Source: Chryseolinea serpens (lineage in GTDB: Bacteria > Bacteroidota > Bacteroidia > Cytophagales > Cyclobacteriaceae). From it: a stretch of DNA of 64,000 bases. The DNA is taken from NCBI RefSeq assembly GCF_900129725.1, contig NZ_FQWQ01000001.1, positions 744,001 through 808,000 on the forward strand. Reading direction: 5' to 3'. The translations under genes were made by a program, and so were the position numbers. Of the stretch, positions 61,726-64,000 are shown piece after piece (positions within the stretch are counted from its first letter, which is position 1; the number at the start of each line of letters is the position of its first letter). Below the pieces are notes generated by a model. That model had not been told where the DNA came from. It saw only the letters and a list, made by a program, of their open reading frames with translations, and ran no database searches.

Positions 61726-62469
61726 TTAGTGAAGTGCGCGAGGTCTGCGAAGGTTGTCGCACACTATGGCCGTGGCAATCCCTGCATTTAGTGACTCCGC
61801 CAGTCCATAGCGGGGAATGGTGATCTTGTCTGTGATGAAAGGCTCCAACGGTGGGGCAATACCTTTTGATTCGTTGCCAATCACGATGAGCCCCCCCACT
61901 CCGAAGTCGACCGTGTGCACATCCTTGCCATCCAGGAAGGTACCAAAGACGCGGTGTGACGTGTTGTTCAAATAGGCAGCCAGATCGGTGTAGAAGACCG
62001 AGACGCGGGTGAAGGAACCCATGGTGGCGCTGATCACTTTGGGACCATAAACATCGGCGGTTTCTTCGGAAGCGATGATCTTGGCGATGCCATACCAATC
62101 GGCGGTGCGGATGATGGTGCCCAGGTTGCCGGGGTCGCGCAGATCGTCCAGGACCAGGGCAAATTCGTTGGCAGCCAGGGAGAAGGGCTGGTTGGGCTTT
62201 TGCCGGGCCACGGCCAGGGCGGCATCATTCGTTTGAAATTCGCCCAAGCCTTCCAGCTCCGAGGGCTTCACCTCGATCACCTCCATGCGGGCGGTGGGCC
62301 GGTGGCCGGAAAGAAATTCTTCCGTGCCCAACAGCAGTGTCACCTCGAAATCGGAGGCCAACAATTCGCGCACACTCTTTGCTCCTTCCACCAGAAAACA
62401 TTGTTCCTGTTTGCGGTATTTCTTTATTTGCAAAGATTTAACAAACTTGATTTTAGCTTTTGATAGCAT
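61726..62469 (-). CDS. TrmH/SpoU-family RNA 2'-O-methyltransferase
   Basis: 247 aa from the ATG at 62469 (MLSKAKIKFVKSLQ); an upstream frame runs through the start of the divergent gene and is rejected. The substrate-binding N-domain has KYRKQEQCFLVEGAKSVREL. SPOUT knot motifs are NLGTIIRTADWYG, VIGNESKGIAP and IPRYGLAESLNAGIATAIV. It methylates ribose in tRNA or rRNA; the target nucleotide is not predictable. A TATATTTG box lies 28 bases upstream, inside the opposite gene. Confidence 0.92.
   Translation of the reverse strand: MLSKAKIKFVKSLQIKKYRKQEQCFLVEGAKSVRELLASDFEVTLLLGTEEFLSGHRPTARMEVIEVKPSELEGLGEFQTNDAALAVARQKPNQPFSLAANEFALVLDDLRDPGNLGTIIRTADWYGIAKIIASEETADVYGPKVISATMGSFTRVSVFYTDLAAYLNNTSHRVFGTFLDGKDVHTVDFGVGGLIVIGNESKGIAPPLEPFITDKITIPRYGLAESLNAGIATAIVCDNLRRPRALH
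62454..62462 (+). promoter_or_regulatory. Candidate -7 box of the Omp85 gene (TAGCTTTTG)
   Basis: TAGCTTTTG resembles TAnnTTTG with one inserted base, 18 bases before the TTG start. It lies within the first codons of the divergent methyltransferase gene. Confidence 0.35.
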
Positions 62470-62479
62470 TTTCCACCCC

Positions 62480-64000
62480 TTGACGACATCGAAGTTCAAA
62501 TATATAGTCTTGATGCTCTGGCTTTCCGCGTCCCTTTCAGGATGCTTGGGCATAAAGCACCTGAAAGAAAACGAAAAACTGCTGTTCCGCCAAACGATCC
62601 AGGCGCCGGGCACCATCAACCAGGAAAACCTCCGGAATTTATATATCCAACGGCCCAACCGTAAGATCCTCGGGACCCCGGTCACGCCCCTGGTGAGCAT
62701 CTACTATTTCGGCGAACGCCGCTATAACCAGGAGAAGTACATCCGCAAGAAAGAAGCGGTTGAAAAGAAGTACGACGACAAGATCGCCTCCACCACGTCG
62801 CAGCGCAAGATCAACAACTATCAGTTCAAAAAACTAAAGAAGGTCGACAAGCTCAACGGCTTCATCGAGAACGGCAACGTCTGGATGCAATGGGGCGAGC
62901 CCATCTCCGTGTTCGACAGTGCCAAGGCGGCCATGACCCGCGAGCGCTTCCAGGAATATCTTTTTGGCAAGGGCTATTTTAAGAACAAGGTCACCGAGCA
63001 TGTGGGCAACACCGGCAAACTCGTGACGGTGAACTACAAAGTCGATCCCGGGCAACCTTACTTTGTTGATTCTATCTTCTATGACGTGGCCGACACCGCC
63101 CTGCTGCACATTGTGAACGACAATGCCCGCGCCAGTTTTATCGTCAAGAACACGCGCTACGACCAGGACAACTTCACTAAGGAACGCGAACGCCTGGACC
63201 TGCTCATGAAGGACTACGGCTACTACGACTTCAACCGCCAATACATCGACTTCGAGATCGACACCACGTTCCACACACCGGAGCGGAAGATCGCCGTGGT
63301 CATCTCCATTAAAGATCCCGCCAAGCGCGGCTATCACAAGAAATTCACCATCGACGAGGTGACCTTCACCACCGATGTTGGAACGAGCATCCCAAACCAG
63401 CAACGACAGACCCGCTCCTATCGCGACATTCAGTACAAGTATTTCAAGAACCAATACAATCTGAAGATCCTCAGCCAGCGGGTGTTCCTGCAGCCCGGCG
63501 AAGACTACAGCCGTACCAAAACGCTTCGAACCCAGCAACAGCTGGCCAACGTGGAAGCGTTCAAGTTTGTGAACATCAACTATGACACCGCGGGCGGAAG
63601 GTTTATTGCCAACATCTTTGCCAGCCCAATGTCGCGCTACGAATGGACCAACGAAGCCGGTATGAGCGTGACTCAAGGTTTCCCCGGCCCGTTTTATAAC
63701 ATCTCCTTTAAAAAGCGCAACGTTTTCCACGGCATGGAAACTTTCGACCTGAACGGGCGTTTCGGTTTTGAAGGGGTGGCTTCGGCGACCAGTAGCGAGA
63801 ACGTTTATAAAAGCACAGAGGCCGGTCTCAACGCCTCGCTCACCTTTCCCCAATTTATCTGGCCTTTCAAGGAACGCCAGCGCTATAAGTTTGCCCAGTA
63901 CAACCCGAAGACCAAATTCACGGCAGGATATGCTTATACGGACCGCCCGGAATACCGGCGCACCGTGATCTCTGTCAACGGTACCTATACGTGGCAAAGC
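62480..64000 (+). CDS. Omp85/BamA-like outer membrane assembly protein (3' end outside window)
   Basis: 507 codons are visible with no stop. Start TTG 62480 gives TTSKFKYIVLMLWLSASLSGC, a lipobox-type signal with a positive n-region; ATG 62513 would shorten it. POTRA-like repeats are seen (FQEYLFGKGYFKNKVTEHV, DYGYYDFNRQYIDFEID, KKFTIDEVTFTTD, LANVEAFKFVNINYDT), then the beginning of a C-terminal barrel (YNISFKKRNVFHGMETFDL, GRFGFEGVAS). A lipidated Omp85 member is uncommon. It starts 10 bases from the divergent methyltransferase start. Confidence 0.88.
   Translation, partial: MTTSKFKYIVLMLWLSASLSGCLGIKHLKENEKLLFRQTIQAPGTINQENLRNLYIQRPNRKILGTPVTPLVSIYYFGERRYNQEKYIRKKEAVEKKYDDKIASTTSQRKINNYQFKKLKKVDKLNGFIENGNVWMQWGEPISVFDSAKAAMTRERFQEYLFGKGYFKNKVTEHVGNTGKLVTVNYKVDPGQPYFVDSIFYDVADTALLHIVNDNARASFIVKNTRYDQDNFTKERERLDLLMKDYGYYDFNRQYIDFEIDTTFHTPERKIAVVISIKDPAKRGYHKKFTIDEVTFTTDVGTSIPNQQRQTRSYRDIQYKYFKNQYNLKILSQRVFLQPGEDYSRTKTLRTQQQLANVEAFKFVNINYDTAGGRFIANIFASPMSRYEWTNEAGMSVTQGFPGPFYNISFKKRNVFHGMETFDLNGRFGFEGVASATSSENVYKSTEAGLNASLTFPQFIWPFKERQRYKFAQYNPKTKFTAGYAYTDRPEYRRTVISVNGTYTWQS
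62497..62504 (-). promoter_or_regulatory. -7 box of the TrmH-family gene (TATATTTG)
   Basis: Minus-strand TATATTTG fits TAnnTTTG, 27 bases before the ATG at 62469 and inside the coding region of the divergent Omp85 gene. Confidence 0.5.

Noticed and set aside
62834-63997. 387-codon minus-strand open frame
   Set aside because: Antisense to the Omp85-like gene, which has clear POTRA and barrel text; the minus frame has only Val/Gly/His-rich filler.

Overview
The window looks like chromosomal DNA of a Bacteroidota member, most likely the order Cytophagales (relatives of Chryseolinea or Ohtaekwangia; inferred from gene content, not searched). Pointers are promoters of the TTTG-N18-20-TAnnTTTG type, almost no Shine-Dalgarno sequences, a SprB-repeat lipoprotein, DUF2911 and DUF1684 proteins, FtsX/MacB-type permeases with no ATPase beside them, LytS/LytTR signalling, and a transketolase made as two polypeptides. 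GC is moderate and most genes are ordinary chromosomal ones. No prophage, transposase, integrase or CRISPR array was seen.

Layout. 1-6130: sensor kinase (cut by the left edge), PD40/OmpA envelope protein, 3-methyladenine glycosylase, DUF2911 protein, a 35-aa basic protein, an overlapping pair of unknown small genes under palindromic operators, and an NTF2-like protein. 6200-12761 (minus strand): PIG-L deacetylase, a 39-aa membrane protein and a sodium:solute symporter in one probable operon, then a secreted unknown and a zinc-ribbon/TPR plus HExxH membrane pair. 13011-16921: DUF1080/PA14 protein and a beta-propeller protein ending in a complete azurin-like copper domain. 17011-24148: a DUF1801-like pseudogene, TPR protein, SprB/cytochrome lipoprotein, dnaB, mpl, a DnaQ/ExoX-like exonuclease, DUF1684 and M48 proteins. 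24321-33964: FAH-family enzyme, M23 peptidase, Bcp peroxiredoxin with a histone-H1-like tail, the two transketolase halves separated by a VWA protein, a 38-aa membrane protein and cardiolipin synthase, then an MBL-fold enzyme.

34001-34740 holds three tandem copies of a ~252-bp unit with 19-bp terminal inverted repeats. 34762-39232 has an NPP-type phosphodiesterase, tRNA-Asp with a strong promoter and terminator, and behind it two genes that look foreign (one with a strong Shine-Dalgarno, one AT-rich). 39233-49496: two FtsX-type permeases, an unknown secreted protein, a truncated haemoglobin, a STAS-like protein, and a GH20 plus Gfo/Idh/MocA pair. 49859-51948: an Rrf2 regulator and an NAD(P)-binding oxidoreductase that share an operator, and an alpha/beta hydrolase. 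53041-56971: two paralogous TPR-caspase proteins flanking an outer membrane beta-barrel protein. 57090-64000: small basic lipoprotein, TetR regulator, gamma-glutamyltransferase, a LytS/LytTR two-component pair, a TrmH-family methyltransferase, and a divergent Omp85/BamA-like gene cut by the right edge.

The most unusual items are the tandem inverted-repeat units, the duplicated secreted caspase module, the paired Rrf2 operators, and several genes too short for routine gene calling.
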